Origin: Brachybacterium sp. SGAir0954
GTDB lineage: Bacteria > Actinomycetota > Actinomycetes > Actinomycetales > Dermabacteraceae
Reading direction: 5' to 3'
NCBI RefSeq assembly: GCF_005490785.1
Contig: NZ_CP027295.1
Span: forward strand, 434,001 to 498,000
Length of the DNA: 64,000 bases
This document shows positions 16,239 to 24,823 of the stretch, piece after piece (within the stretch, counting starts at the first letter, position 1; each line of letters begins with the position of its first letter). Below the pieces are notes generated by a model. It was not told the DNA's origin. It saw only the letters and a list, made by a program, of their open reading frames with translations, and did no database searches. The position numbers were made by a program, and so were the translations under genes.

Positions 16239-17625
16239 GCTGAGGAGATGAGCTGAGCCCGACCCCACGCGCAGGCGCCGTGAACCGCGTGGGCGTGGTG
16301 GTGCGCCGGGCGAGGCTCGCGCTCGTCCACGTGACCTGGTGCCCGGCGCCGGCATCCACGACTCCGTGCTCGTCGGGCTCCCGCTCGACCGACACCGCGT
16401 CCTCCTCCTTCCGCTGGCAGCGTGCGCACAGGCCCTCCCCGTTGGCGAGGGTGGTCGGGCCGCCGGCGGCGACGGGCAGGATGTGGTCGTACTGCCGCAC
16501 GGGGGCGTCGCAGAACGGGGCCCGGCAGGTCGTGTCCCACCAGTGGAGGAACCGCCGCATCGACCTCGGGAACAGCCGCGCCCGGGACTCGCCCGCCACC
16601 AGCTCCCCCGTGACCGGATGGGTGAACAGCCGCCGTAGCAGGGCGCCGCGCTCGGTCCCCTCGGCGAGCGCCTCCCGCAGGGGTCCCCGGAGGGCATCGG
16701 CGGGGACCGCCCCGTAGCCCTCGATGTGCGCGACGTCCCCGAGGTCCGGCGAGAGCAGCGCCCGTTCGGTGATGATCACGCCGACGTCCAGCACGACGGG
16801 ATCCATGGCGTCCTCGCGGCCCAGCAGGGTGGCGACCAGGGACTGCGCCATGATCCGGCCGTGACCGCGACGGTCGCCCTGGGCGCGCAGACCCTCCGCC
16901 TCGAGGGAGAGGCGCTTGCGGATCGCGGCGGCCTCGAGACCGGGCAGCCGGGCGGAGAGGGTCGCCATGCCGTGCTCGCCCGGCGTGACGCGCACGTGCT
17001 GCTCGTCGAGCGCGCGGGCGTGCCGCCGGCCCGCGGCGAGCGGCTCGATCTGCTCCACGAGCGTGGAGATCTCGCGCCGCCAGCGGCGGTGCCCGGCACC
17101 GTTGAGGTACGGCGCACGCTCGGCGAGGGCCGCGTCGAGGTCGCGCCGCTGCTCCGGCTCCAGCACCCGGGCCACGGTCGCGGCGTCCCCGGCCACGCGG
17201 GCGGTCACGGCGCCGGAGCCGAGGGCATGGAGCATCTGCGGCATGTCCTCGACCAGGCGGCGCGCCGAAGCGAGCGACAGCGCGGCCTGCGCCGGGGAGC
17301 TGCGCAGGATCATCGAGGCGTCGCGCACGGCCGCCCGTTCGGCCCCCGCGGCGACCGCCTCGAGGTCCGGATCTCCCGCGCCCTCCTCCTCCCGCGCCGC
17401 GCGCTCCCGGGCCTCCGCGAGCCGCTCACGCCGCAGGGCGTCCGCATGGATCACGCGGGCGCGCACGTCGAGCGCGTCGAGCCGGGCGCGGACCTGCGCG
17501 GAGGCCCCGAGCAGCTGCGCCGCCCCGGCGGAGGTCATCCCCGCGGCGACGTCGGGCAGGGGGGACCCCAGGGTGTGGGCGAGGTCCACGAGGACCTCGG
17601 ACACGGGCTGCACAGGAGTGGTCAT
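16075..17625 (-). CDS. DUF222 domain HNH endonuclease, with extended antisense tail
   Basis: A 516-residue frame. The N-terminal part is the helical DUF222 domain common in actinobacterial mobile or repeated HNH genes (RLVEDMPQMLHALGSGAVTA and the following helices). The HNH nuclease motif is at about residues 387-427: CRAPFCDAPVRQYDHILPVA, then LANGEGLCARCQRK, with the zinc-ribbon cysteines and the catalytic DH. The start is ATG 17625. After the motif, the last about 85 residues are Pro/Ser/Arg-rich and run antisense through the end of the kinase gene, which suggests a frameshift or lost stop near 16300. The nuclease core looks intact. Confidence 0.8.
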   Translation of the reverse strand: MTTPVQPVSEVLVDLAHTLGSPLPDVAAGMTSAGAAQLLGASAQVRARLDALDVRARVIHADALRRERLAEARERAAREEEGAGDPDLEAVAAGAERAAVRDASMILRSSPAQAALSLASARRLVEDMPQMLHALGSGAVTARVAGDAATVARVLEPEQRRDLDAALAERAPYLNGAGHRRWRREISTLVEQIEPLAAGRRHARALDEQHVRVTPGEHGMATLSARLPGLEAAAIRKRLSLEAEGLRAQGDRRGHGRIMAQSLVATLLGREDAMDPVVLDVGVIITERALLSPDLGDVAHIEGYGAVPADALRGPLREALAEGTERGALLRRLFTHPVTGELVAGESRARLFPRSMRRFLHWWDTTCRAPFCDAPVRQYDHILPVAAGGPTTLANGEGLCARCQRKEEDAVSVEREPDEHGVVDAGAGHQVTWTSASLARRTTTPTRFTAPARGVGLSSSPQLSPPPPPPRGAGRSPRPSPSRRPPGHSGRTSSPERGAGPDPCAAPDPSPVPRGP

Positions 17626-17726
17626 GCCCCCATCCCACGCCGGGCGGGAAGGGGAGCAAAGCACGCTCCACGAACTGTGGACCAGGAGGCGATGGGGAGG
17701 AACGATCGCGCCGCCCGAGCCCGCCC

Positions 17727-18383
17727 TCAGGCGCCGAGCAGCGCCCGCAGCTCCGGACCGACCCCCTCGACCTCCACCTCGACGGCGGGGCGCACGACGG
17801 TCCCGGGCGTGACGACGAAACGCTGCAGGGTGAGGGCGCGGCCGTCCTCCGCCGTCACCTGGGTGCCGTTGTCGACGTACCCGCACGCCCGCGAGACGCC
17901 GAAGGAGCGGTCGTTGCCGAGCACCGCGGAGGACTCCGCGCGCACCGCGCCCAGGTGGTCGAAGGCGAGCACGAGCATCGCCTGCCGCATGAGCTTGCCG
18001 TAGCCCCTGCCGTGCTGGTCGAGGGTGAGCCACGAGCCGGAGCCCACGGTGCGCCGCACGGCGAAGTCCCTGGCCGCGAGGTCCTGGCAGCCGATCATCT
18101 CGTCCCCGGCCCACACGCCGAGCGGCAGCGACCAGTCCTCGGCGCTCAGCTGGGCGCGCAGCCGCCACTGGAAGCGCACGGCCTCGCGCACCCGGGCGTC
18201 CGGGTCCACCGCGTACCAGGGGAAGACCAGGTCGGACTGCGGGTCCTCGAAGATCGGCCGACGCAGCAGCGCCGTGTACTCCTCGAGGTCCGCGTCGCGC
18301 AGCACCCGCAGCGTGAGGTCACCGGCGCGCACGGAGAGCGCGAAGGGCGGGTGGAGGAGGGCGAGGGCGTCCGGCTGCGTCAT
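17727..18383 (-). CDS. GNAT family N-acetyltransferase
   Basis: A 218-residue protein of the RimJ/RimL-like GNAT branch. The N-terminal strand LTLRVLRDADLEEYTALL is typical. The core has SLPLGVWAGDEMIGCQDL, the acetyl-CoA region VGSGSWLTLDQHGRGYGKLM, then the helix AMLVLAFDHLGAVRAESSAV and NDRSFGVSRACGYVDNG. It probably acetylates an amine on a small molecule or a protein N-terminus. The ATG is at 18383, divergent from the pcp gene with a 65-base shared promoter region. No operon partner is evident. Confidence 0.83.
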   Translation of the reverse strand: MTQPDALALLHPPFALSVRAGDLTLRVLRDADLEEYTALLRRPIFEDPQSDLVFPWYAVDPDARVREAVRFQWRLRAQLSAEDWSLPLGVWAGDEMIGCQDLAARDFAVRRTVGSGSWLTLDQHGRGYGKLMRQAMLVLAFDHLGAVRAESSAVLGNDRSFGVSRACGYVDNGTQVTAEDGRALTLQRFVVTPGTVVRPAVEVEVEGVGPELRALLGA

Positions 18384-18448
18384 CGCGCCAGGTTACGGAC
18401 CTCGGCCCCGGGCGGCGAACGGATTCCGGTCCCGGCTACGGTGCCGTC

Positions 18449-19096
18449 ATGAGCTCCTCCCCCGCGTCCCCCGCCTCTCCCGACTCCCCTGTTCTCCTCA
18501 CGGGCTTCGCGCCCTTCGACGGGGCCGCGAGCAACCCCTCCTGGGAGGCCGTGCAGGAGGCGGCCGCGCAGCTGCGCGGGCGCGGCGTCGCGGTCGAGGC
18601 GCGGGAGCTGCCGGTGGTCTTCGACCGTGCGGGGGACCTGCTCGCCGCCGCGATCGAGGAGCTCGCACCGCGGCTCGTCATCGCCGTCGGGCTCGCCGAC
18701 GGCCGCGCCGCGATCACCCCCGAGCGGGTCGCGATCAACGTGCGTGACGCGCGCATCGCCGACGAGTCCGGGGCCGCGCCGGTGGACGAGCCGGTCGTCG
18801 CTGGCGGGCCCGTCGGCCGCTTCTCGACGCTGCCGATCAAGGCGATGGTCGCCGCGGCGGCCGCGACCGGCGTCCCGGCCGCCGTCTCGCAGACCGCCGG
18901 CACCTTCGTGTGCAACGACGTCTTCTACCGGGTCCTCGAGGCGCTCGAGGGGACCGGGGTGCGGGGCGGCTTCGTCCACGTCCCCGCGGCCCGCACGGTG
19001 CCCGTGCCGCAGGCCGCGAGGGCGCTCGTCGCGATGGTCGAGACCGCCCTGTCCACGACGGTGGATCTTCACCGCAGCGGCGGCGCCGTCCACTGA
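18449..19096 (+). CDS. pcp: Pyrrolidone-carboxylate peptidase (peptidase C15)
   Basis: A 215-residue cytoplasmic cysteine peptidase that removes N-terminal pyroglutamate from peptides. The signature start is VLLTGFAPFDGAASNPSWEA. The catalytic triad is visible: Glu in ITPERVAINVRDA, Cys in SQTAGTFVCNDVFY, and His in GGFVHVPAA. The length matches the family. The first about 14 residues are Ser/Pro-rich, so translation could start slightly later. A DnaA-box-rich non-coding stretch begins right after its stop codon. Confidence 0.93.
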   Translation: MSSSPASPASPDSPVLLTGFAPFDGAASNPSWEAVQEAAAQLRGRGVAVEARELPVVFDRAGDLLAAAIEELAPRLVIAVGLADGRAAITPERVAINVRDARIADESGAAPVDEPVVAGGPVGRFSTLPIKAMVAAAAATGVPAAVSQTAGTFVCNDVFYRVLEALEGTGVRGGFVHVPAARTVPVPQAARALVAMVETALSTTVDLHRSGGAVH

Positions 19097-19590
19097 GGAG
19101 GGGTCCTCGAGGGGTGATCGTCCACACCCGCACCAGTTGTCCACAATCTTCTCCACAGTGGTGGACGAATGACAGACCTGTAGTTCCGCAGGTGCGGCGG
19201 CTGGGGACGACGACGGCCGGGCGTGTCGCGATCAGGGTGGTGCATCGTCCGTCCACAACCCCGACAGGGAGCGGCTTGACAGGGCGCCGAACACGGTCCT
19301 GGCAGGTCACGGGCCCATTCCAGGCACAAACCCTGAAGTTCCGCTTGATGGTCCGAGAGCTGCCGAGGCAGGCGGGATCACATCGGTGACGCTGTGGAGG
19401 AACGGATCGAGGGCGGTGAGGGCGACCCGGGGGGCCGTTTGTCCCCACCGTCCGTCCACAACGGAGGCCCGTTCGTCCACACTCTCAGCCGGTCATCCCC
19501 CGACCTCGCGCAGTTGTCCACAATCGTGTCCACACTCTGGGGATAGTCACACCGTTGTGATTCCCCAGGTGGCCGGGAGAGGGCCCGCGC
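19097..19590. other. 494-bp non-coding gap between pcp and rhomboid genes with DnaA-box-like cluster
   Basis: No convincing gene lies here; the one short frame (19386-19607) has no family resemblance. The stretch is rich in the 6-mer TCCACA. Sites with at least the NNGTCCACA or near form are at 19118-19126, 19137-19145 (TTGTCCACA), 19149-19157 (TTCTCCACA), 19249-19257, 19452-19460, 19473-19481, 19514-19522 (TTGTCCACA) and 19526-19534, plus one on the other strand at 19393-19401. TTGTCCACA is the preferred DnaA box form in high-GC actinobacteria. The gap is not AT-rich apart from short patches, and no dnaA or dnaN gene is in the window. Confidence 0.6.
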
Positions 19591-20511
19591 TCAGGCGATC
19601 GCGCTGACCATCGCGACGCGCACGATGACGAGCAGCACGCACACGAGCACACCTGCACCGATCACCGCGGCGTGCACGAAGGCGGAGCGCCGCGCGATCG
19701 AGGCGCGGTCCGCGACGGGGCTGAGCTTGGGGCGCAGGGCGAACATCGTCGCGGTGAGCGCACCGCCCATGACGAGGCCGCCCAGGTGCCCCTGCCACGA
19801 GATCCCGGGGTTGAGGAAGGTGACGGCGAGGTTCAGGCCGATCAGCACAAGGATCTGCGCGACCTGCCCGCCGAGCTTGCGGTTCACCACGAAAATGGCC
19901 GCGAACAGGCCGAACACGCCGCCGCTCGCCCCCACGGTGCCGCTGTACCAGGACTGCGAGAGCGGGTCCGTCAGCATCAGCACGGCCGTGTGGCCCGCGA
20001 GGATCGAGACGAGGTAGACCGCGGCGAAGCGGGCGCGGCCCATGGTGCGCTCGAGGTACTGCCCGCACACGTACAGCGCCCACATGTTCAGGGCGAGATG
20101 CAGGATCCCGCCGTGCAGGAAGCCGGACGTGAGGAAGGTCCACGGCATGGCGATCGCGCGGAACGGGGCGAACATCGCCCACTGCTCGACGAGCCCGCCG
20201 GAGAGCGCCTGACCGGCGTAGGCGAGCACGCACAGCGCCATGATCGTGTAGGTGACGATCGGGGTCTGCGGGCCCATCCGGCCGCCGAGGGCGTTGCGCG
20301 GGCGGGTCTGCGCCTGCTGGCGCTCCACGTCGCGGGCGCAGTCCACGCACAGCACGCCCACGGAGGTGGGCCGCTGGCAGTCGGGGCAGGCGGGACGGTC
20401 GCACCGCTTGCACCGCACGTAGCTCACCCGATCGGGGTGGCGGGGGCAGACGGGCTGGTCCTGCGGCTGCGAGGCATCATCGGCGCTGTAGCCGTAGGTC
20501 GGTCGCTCCAT
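19591..20511 (-). CDS. Rhomboid family intramembrane serine protease
   Basis: A 306-residue membrane protein. The N-terminal about 60 residues form a zinc-finger-like cysteine cluster (VCPRHPDRVSYVRCKRCDRP, then CPDCQRP and CVDCARD), common in actinobacterial rhomboids. Six or more helices follow. The catalytic serine is in GASGGVFGLFAA and the histidine in WQGHLGGLVMG; the HGGILHLALNMWAL motif is the rhomboid oxyanion region. It cuts helices of membrane proteins. I chose the ATG at 20511, seven bases after GGAGAA, over a GTG five codons upstream. In many actinobacteria this gene sits near the cyclophilin and crgA genes close to oriC. Confidence 0.92.
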   Translation of the reverse strand: MERPTYGYSADDASQPQDQPVCPRHPDRVSYVRCKRCDRPACPDCQRPTSVGVLCVDCARDVERQQAQTRPRNALGGRMGPQTPIVTYTIMALCVLAYAGQALSGGLVEQWAMFAPFRAIAMPWTFLTSGFLHGGILHLALNMWALYVCGQYLERTMGRARFAAVYLVSILAGHTAVLMLTDPLSQSWYSGTVGASGGVFGLFAAIFVVNRKLGGQVAQILVLIGLNLAVTFLNPGISWQGHLGGLVMGGALTATMFALRPKLSPVADRASIARRSAFVHAAVIGAGVLVCVLLVIVRVAMVSAIA

Positions 20512-20551
20512 GGAGACATTCTCCACGAGCGGCCTGGACGCGGAGTGGGCC

Positions 20552-21733
20552 TCAGCCGCCGACGGCCGGGAAGCGCTCGTGGAGCCGCGTGAAGCGCGTG
20601 AGCTGCGGAGCGGTGAGCGGCGTGAGCTCCTCGATCTCGAGCCGGCGCCGGGCGCCGCTGCCCGCCCGCCTCCAGGTCCCCACGATCTCGCCGCGTCGGA
20701 TCGCCGGCCGACGGAACACCCCGTTGCCGCCGGGCACGAGCGCCTCCACGCGCGCCTCGTCCCCGAGGAATCCGCGGTCCCGGTAGCCGAGCACGAGCTC
20801 GTCGAAGCCGGGCAGCAGCAGCTCGGCCATCGCCTCCTTCTCCCGCTCGGCGTACTCCTCGACGAGGCCGGCGCGGAACCAGCGCTGCTCCCCGTCCCCG
20901 CCGCGCGCGTCCTCGGCGCGGGCGTGGAGGCGGCCGTCGCGGTCCGCGTAGCCGCTCTCGAGCTCGCGCGTGGCCGCGGGCCAGGCCGCGCGGATCTCGC
21001 CGAGGGTGAGCTTGCTCCACCAGGCGAGGTCGCGCTCGGTCACGGGGCCACGGCTCGTGACGTACCGGCGGGCGAGCTCCGCGACCGCGGCGACCCGGTC
21101 CCCGCCGAAGGCGCCCTCGAGGTCGCTGCCCGCGGGCAGCCAGCGCCGCGCGAGGACGACGGCGGTGTCCCCGTCCCGCCAGGGCCCGTAGGCGGCGACG
21201 CCGAGCGCGACGAGGTGGGAGAGCAGGTGGTAGCCGCGGCCCTTCGCGGTCGCGAGGCCCGCCGCCTCCCATGCCGCGAGGAGCTCCGCGCGGGGCACGC
21301 CGCGGCCCGTCCCGGGAGAGGAGCGCGGCCCCGCGACCTCCTCGAGCACCGCGCGGGCGCGGTCCACCTGGTCCTGGTCGAGGCCGAGCGCGGGGCGCCG
21401 CGCGACCTGGGCGCGCAGGGGCCCCGCGGCGCACAGCTCCGTGATCCAGGCGAGGGAGTCCGCGGCGACCACGAAGACGGTGCCGCGCATGGGGTAGCCG
21501 CGCACGATCTCGCCGCGGTCGAAGGCGTCGAGCACCTGCTGCACGGCGGCCGTCCCGGTCCGGGCGCGCGGCGCGCGGCTGCGCAGGGCGAGGGAGGAGA
21601 CGGCGCCGGGGAGGTCCTGCCCCTGGTGGGCGGCGAAGGAGCGCGCGACCTCGACCGGGGTGGGCGGGGCCCCGTCGGGGGCGAGGAGCCCCTGGGCGAG
21701 CAGGCGGGCTCCGACGAGGTGGCGCGGGGTCAT
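20552..21733 (-). CDS. AlkZ/YcaQ-like winged-helix DNA glycosylase family protein
   Basis: A 393-residue protein of the HTH_42 family, which is built of three winged-helix units. The N-terminal region contains AAHQGQDLPGAVSSLALRSR, in the place where characterised members (Streptomyces AlkZ, E. coli YcaQ) have the catalytic Q-x-Q or Q-x-D motif; here it is Q-G-Q. Later come VRGYPMRGTVFVVAA and the C-terminal ELLLPGFDELVLGYRDRGFL, both typical. Known members unhook interstrand crosslinks or excise alkylated bases, and some protect producers of genotoxins. The ATG is at 21733. No biosynthetic cluster is adjacent, so general repair is more likely. Confidence 0.8.
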   Translation of the reverse strand: MTPRHLVGARLLAQGLLAPDGAPPTPVEVARSFAAHQGQDLPGAVSSLALRSRAPRARTGTAAVQQVLDAFDRGEIVRGYPMRGTVFVVAADSLAWITELCAAGPLRAQVARRPALGLDQDQVDRARAVLEEVAGPRSSPGTGRGVPRAELLAAWEAAGLATAKGRGYHLLSHLVALGVAAYGPWRDGDTAVVLARRWLPAGSDLEGAFGGDRVAAVAELARRYVTSRGPVTERDLAWWSKLTLGEIRAAWPAATRELESGYADRDGRLHARAEDARGGDGEQRWFRAGLVEEYAEREKEAMAELLLPGFDELVLGYRDRGFLGDEARVEALVPGGNGVFRRPAIRRGEIVGTWRRAGSGARRRLEIEELTPLTAPQLTRFTRLHERFPAVGG

Positions 21734-21868
21734 GCCCGGAGGCTACCCGCGGCGCCTCGCGCGCACCCCGTCACAGGGCGGATCCATCGAAGGATTGATC
21801 CGCTCCGACCTGCACGTTCCTAACCTCGAAGGGTCGCTTCACCGCTCGCTCGCCCCGGAGGTCCCCTC

Positions 21869-23887
21869 GTGTCCCGTCTGCTCACCGGCCGCCGCTCCGC
21901 CCCCGTGCTGGTCGGCCTGTTCCTGCTGCTCGCCCTCGCGGCGATCGGCCTGCTCAAGGGCTCCGGCCCGGTCGCGGGCATGGACGCCGTCCCCGACTCC
22001 TTCGAGTCCTCCCGCGCGGCGGCGCTCGTCGCCGAGGCGGACGCCGACGGCCGCGACCAGCTGCTCGTGGTCCTCTCGCGGGCCGACGGCGGCGAGCTCA
22101 CCAGCGAGGACGCCGCGGACGTCGAGACCCTCCGGACCGCCCTCGCCGAGGAGACCGGCGCCGAGGCCCTCGGCCCGATGCCGTCGGAGGACGGGAAGGC
22201 AGATCTCCTCGTCGCCTCGATCCCCTCGGACGCGTCGAAGGACGCCGCCGATGCCCAGGTGGAGGAGCTGCGCACCCTCGCCGGCTCCACGGCCCCGGAG
22301 TCCCTGAGCGTCGAGATCACGGGCGGCCCGGCCGTCGCGGCCGACGTGCGCGGCGCCTTCGCCGGGGCGAACTTCACGCTGCTCGCCGTGACCATCGCGG
22401 TGGTCGCCGTGCTGCTCCTGCTCACCTACCGCTCCCCCGTGCTGTGGATCCTGCCGCTCGCGGTGGTGGGTCTCGCCGAGCGCGTCACGATGGGCCTGCT
22501 CGACGTGCTCGGTGAGCGTGCCTCCCTGGCCTTCGACGCGGGCGTGGTGAGCGTGCTGGTGTTCGGCGCGGGCACGAACTACGCGCTGCTGCTCATCTCC
22601 CGCTACCGCGAGGAGCTGCACCGGCACGAGGACCACCGCGCGGCTCTCGCGGCCGCCTGGCGCGGCACCGTGCCCGCGATCCTCGCCTCGAACGCGACGG
22701 TCGTCATCGCCCTGCTGAGCCTGCTGCTCGCCGTCATGCCCGCCGCTCGCGGCATCGGCATCGCCGCCGCCTGCGGCCTGGTCATCTCCCTGGTCGCGGT
22801 GCTGTTCCCGCTCACGGCGCTGCTCGCCGTGGCCGGCCGCCGGGTGTTCTGGCCGCTCGTGCCCCGCCCCTCCGACGAGGCCCCCGACGCCGCCCCGCAC
22901 GGGGTCTTCGCCCGTGCGGCCCGCGGCGTGGTGCGCCGCCCTCTGATCAGCGTGCTCGGCAGCCTGCTCGTGCTCGGCGTGCTCTCCACGGGCCTGATCG
23001 GCATGCGGGTGGGTCTCGCGCAGGACGAGCAGTTCGCGACCGCGACCGAGGCGCAGGCCGGCTTCGACACCCTCGCCGCGCACTACGGCGCCGGCCAGGG
23101 ATCCCCGCACACGGTCGTCGTGCCCACCGCGGAGCTGGACGCGGTGACGACGGCCGCCGAGGGCTCCGCGGGCGTCGTGAGCGTCTCCCCCACCGGGACG
23201 ACGCCCGAGGACAGCACCGTGCTCAGCGTCGTCGGCACGGCGTCGCCGGGCTCCGCCGCGGCGCTCACCGAGGTGCGGGAGCTGCGCGCCGCGGTGCACG
23301 GGGTCGCTCCGGACGCCCTCGTGGGCGGGCCGAGCGCCGAGGCGCTCGACGTGCGCGAGGCGTCCTTCCGGGATCTCGCCGTGGTCGCCCCGGCGATCCT
23401 GCTGGTGGTGCTCGTGGTCCTCGCGCTGCTGGTCCGGGCCCTGGTCGCGCCCGTGCTGCTCATGCTCGTGAACCTCCTCAGCGCGGTGGCCTCGATCGGC
23501 CTCGGGCTGGGGGTGGGGCGCGCGCTGCTCGGCGTGGAGGCGCTCGACGTCACGGTCCCGCTGCTCGCCTTCCTGTTCCTCGTGGCGCTCGGCGTGGACT
23601 ACACGATGTTCCTCGTCCACCGCGCCCGGCACGAGGCCGCCGGGCACGGCACGGCGGAGGGCATGGTGCGGGCGGTCGGCGCGACGGGCGTGGTCATCAC
23701 GAGCGCGGGTGTGGTGCTCGCCGCAGTGTTCGCGGCGCTCGGCGTGCTGCCGCTCGTGGTGCTCGGTCAGCTGGGGCTGATCGTGGGGCTCGGGGTGCTG
23801 CTGGACACCGTGCTCGTGAGGACCGTGCTGGTGCCGGCCCTGTTCGCGCTCGTCGGCGATCGGATGTGGTGGCCCTCGCGGCCCTGA
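21869..23887 (+). CDS. MMPL/RND family membrane transporter
   Basis: A 672-residue inner-membrane protein with two repeats. Each has one helix, a large outside domain and a bundle of five to six helices: helix 1 RSAPVLVGLFLLLALAAIGL, bundle about residues 165-330, second outside domain about residues 370-490, second bundle to the end. The MMPL motif appears as VFGAGTNYALLLISRYREEL and again as LGVDYTMFLVHRARHE, carrying the Asp/Tyr and Arg of proton-coupled transporters. It probably exports a lipid or drug using the proton gradient. The GTG at 21869 follows a GGAGG site. No TetR gene is adjacent. Confidence 0.88.
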   Translation: MSRLLTGRRSAPVLVGLFLLLALAAIGLLKGSGPVAGMDAVPDSFESSRAAALVAEADADGRDQLLVVLSRADGGELTSEDAADVETLRTALAEETGAEALGPMPSEDGKADLLVASIPSDASKDAADAQVEELRTLAGSTAPESLSVEITGGPAVAADVRGAFAGANFTLLAVTIAVVAVLLLLTYRSPVLWILPLAVVGLAERVTMGLLDVLGERASLAFDAGVVSVLVFGAGTNYALLLISRYREELHRHEDHRAALAAAWRGTVPAILASNATVVIALLSLLLAVMPAARGIGIAAACGLVISLVAVLFPLTALLAVAGRRVFWPLVPRPSDEAPDAAPHGVFARAARGVVRRPLISVLGSLLVLGVLSTGLIGMRVGLAQDEQFATATEAQAGFDTLAAHYGAGQGSPHTVVVPTAELDAVTTAAEGSAGVVSVSPTGTTPEDSTVLSVVGTASPGSAAALTEVRELRAAVHGVAPDALVGGPSAEALDVREASFRDLAVVAPAILLVVLVVLALLVRALVAPVLLMLVNLLSAVASIGLGLGVGRALLGVEALDVTVPLLAFLFLVALGVDYTMFLVHRARHEAAGHGTAEGMVRAVGATGVVITSAGVVLAAVFAALGVLPLVVLGQLGLIVGLGVLLDTVLVRTVLVPALFALVGDRMWWPSRP

Positions 23888-23928
23888 GCGCCGAGTGCAT
23901 TCCGCACCGACGGAGTGATCATCGCAGG

Positions 23929-23972
23929 CCAGGGCAGGCTTACCTTGCTTGTCTGGACCGAGTCCAGATAAC
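23929..23972 (+). promoter_or_regulatory. Promoter of the VIT gene with DtxR/IdeR-like box and a 7-bp inverted repeat
   Basis: A candidate sigma-70 promoter: -35 TTGCTT at 23945-23950 and -10 GATAAC at 23967-23972, 16 bases apart. The 19-base stretch 23929-23947 (CCAGGGCAGGCTTACCTTG) fits the IdeR/DtxR box TTAGGTTAGGCTAACCTAA at about 14 of 19 positions if A/T swaps are allowed. The right half GGCTTACCTT is near-perfect, and the box overlaps the -35. The spacer holds a second perfect palindrome, TCTGGAC-CGA-GTCCAGA, at 23952-23968. Binding proteins are inferred only. Confidence 0.5.
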
Positions 23973-23984
23973 TACTCTGTCCAC

Positions 23985-24743
23985 ATGAGCCTCGTCGACA
24001 ACATCCGCCCCCTCGGCGCCGCGCATCCCGCCGGCCCCACCTCCACCGCGCAGGCCGACGAGCGCTCCCGGCGCGCCGGCCGTCTGAACCGGCTGCGCGC
24101 CGGGGTGCTCGGCGCGAACGACGGCATCGTCTCCGTCGCCGGCCTCGCCGTGGGCGTCGCCGGCGCCACCACGGACACCCGCTGGCTGCTCATCGCGGGC
24201 CTCGCCTCGCTCGTCGCGGGCGCCCTGTCCATGGCGATGGGCGAGTACGTCTCGGTCTCGACCCAGCGGGACACCGAGCGCGCCCTCATCGCCCGCACCC
24301 ACCGCGACCTCGCCGCGCAGCCCGAGGTCGAGCACCGCGCCCTCGTCTCCGCGCTCGAGGACACCGGCATCCCGTCGGACGTCGTCGAGCCCGTGGCCCG
24401 CTCGATGGAGCGCCACGACGCGCTCGAGGCGCACACGCGCTTCCGTCACGGCGTCGAGGACGACGCGGTCGCCTCGCCCGTCGGGGCGGCGCTCGCCTCG
24501 CTCGTCTCCTTCACCCTGGGCGGGGTGGTGCCGCTCGCGGCGATCCTGCTGACCCCGCCCGCGCTGCGCCTGCCGGCGACGCTCGCCGCGGTCGTGCTCG
24601 CCCTCGCCGCCCTCGGCGTGGTCAGCGCCCGCCTCGGCGAGGCGGACGCCCGCCGCGCGACCGTCCGCACCATCATCGGCGGCGTGCTCGCCCTGCTCGT
24701 CACCTACGGACTGGGCTCCGCCCTCGGCGTCGCGATCGGCTGA
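23985..24743 (+). CDS. VIT family iron/manganese transporter
   Basis: A 252-residue membrane protein of the CCC1/VIT1 type. Typical parts are RLNRLRAGVLGANDGIVSVA at the start of helix 1, then the ALSMAMGEYVSVSTQRDTER motif with the metal-binding Met and Glu. The cytoplasmic helical region (about residues 90-160) follows, then three more helices ending GLGSALGVAIG. Members move Fe2+ or Mn2+ out of the cytosol. The ATG at 23985 is preferred; a GTG-type extension upstream would run through the promoter. The putative metal-regulator box just upstream agrees with a metal role. A strong hairpin follows the gene. Confidence 0.88.
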   Translation: MSLVDNIRPLGAAHPAGPTSTAQADERSRRAGRLNRLRAGVLGANDGIVSVAGLAVGVAGATTDTRWLLIAGLASLVAGALSMAMGEYVSVSTQRDTERALIARTHRDLAAQPEVEHRALVSALEDTGIPSDVVEPVARSMERHDALEAHTRFRHGVEDDAVASPVGAALASLVSFTLGGVVPLAAILLTPPALRLPATLAAVVLALAALGVVSARLGEADARRATVRTIIGGVLALLVTYGLGSALGVAIG

Positions 24744-24773
24744 CCCAGCGGGAGGAGACGGCAGCACAGAAGA

Positions 24774-24811
24774 GCAGCGGCCCGCCCCCTTCCCCAGGGA
24801 CGGGCCGCTGC
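24774..24811. terminator. Bidirectional terminator-like hairpin between VIT and cyclophilin genes
   Basis: A perfect 11-bp stem, GCAGCGGCCCG at 24774-24784 pairing with CGGGCCGCTGC at 24801-24811, with a 16-base C-rich loop. It lies between two convergent genes, 30 bases after one and 12 bases after the other. No clear T-run follows, which is usual for high-GC actinobacterial terminators. Confidence 0.7.
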
Positions 24812-24823
24812 AGTCTCAGTATG

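Noticed and set aside
19386..19607. A 73-codon plus-strand frame in the DnaA-box gap.
   Set aside because: Its composition follows the TCCACA repeats, no ribosome site precedes it and it runs into the rhomboid gene on the other strand.
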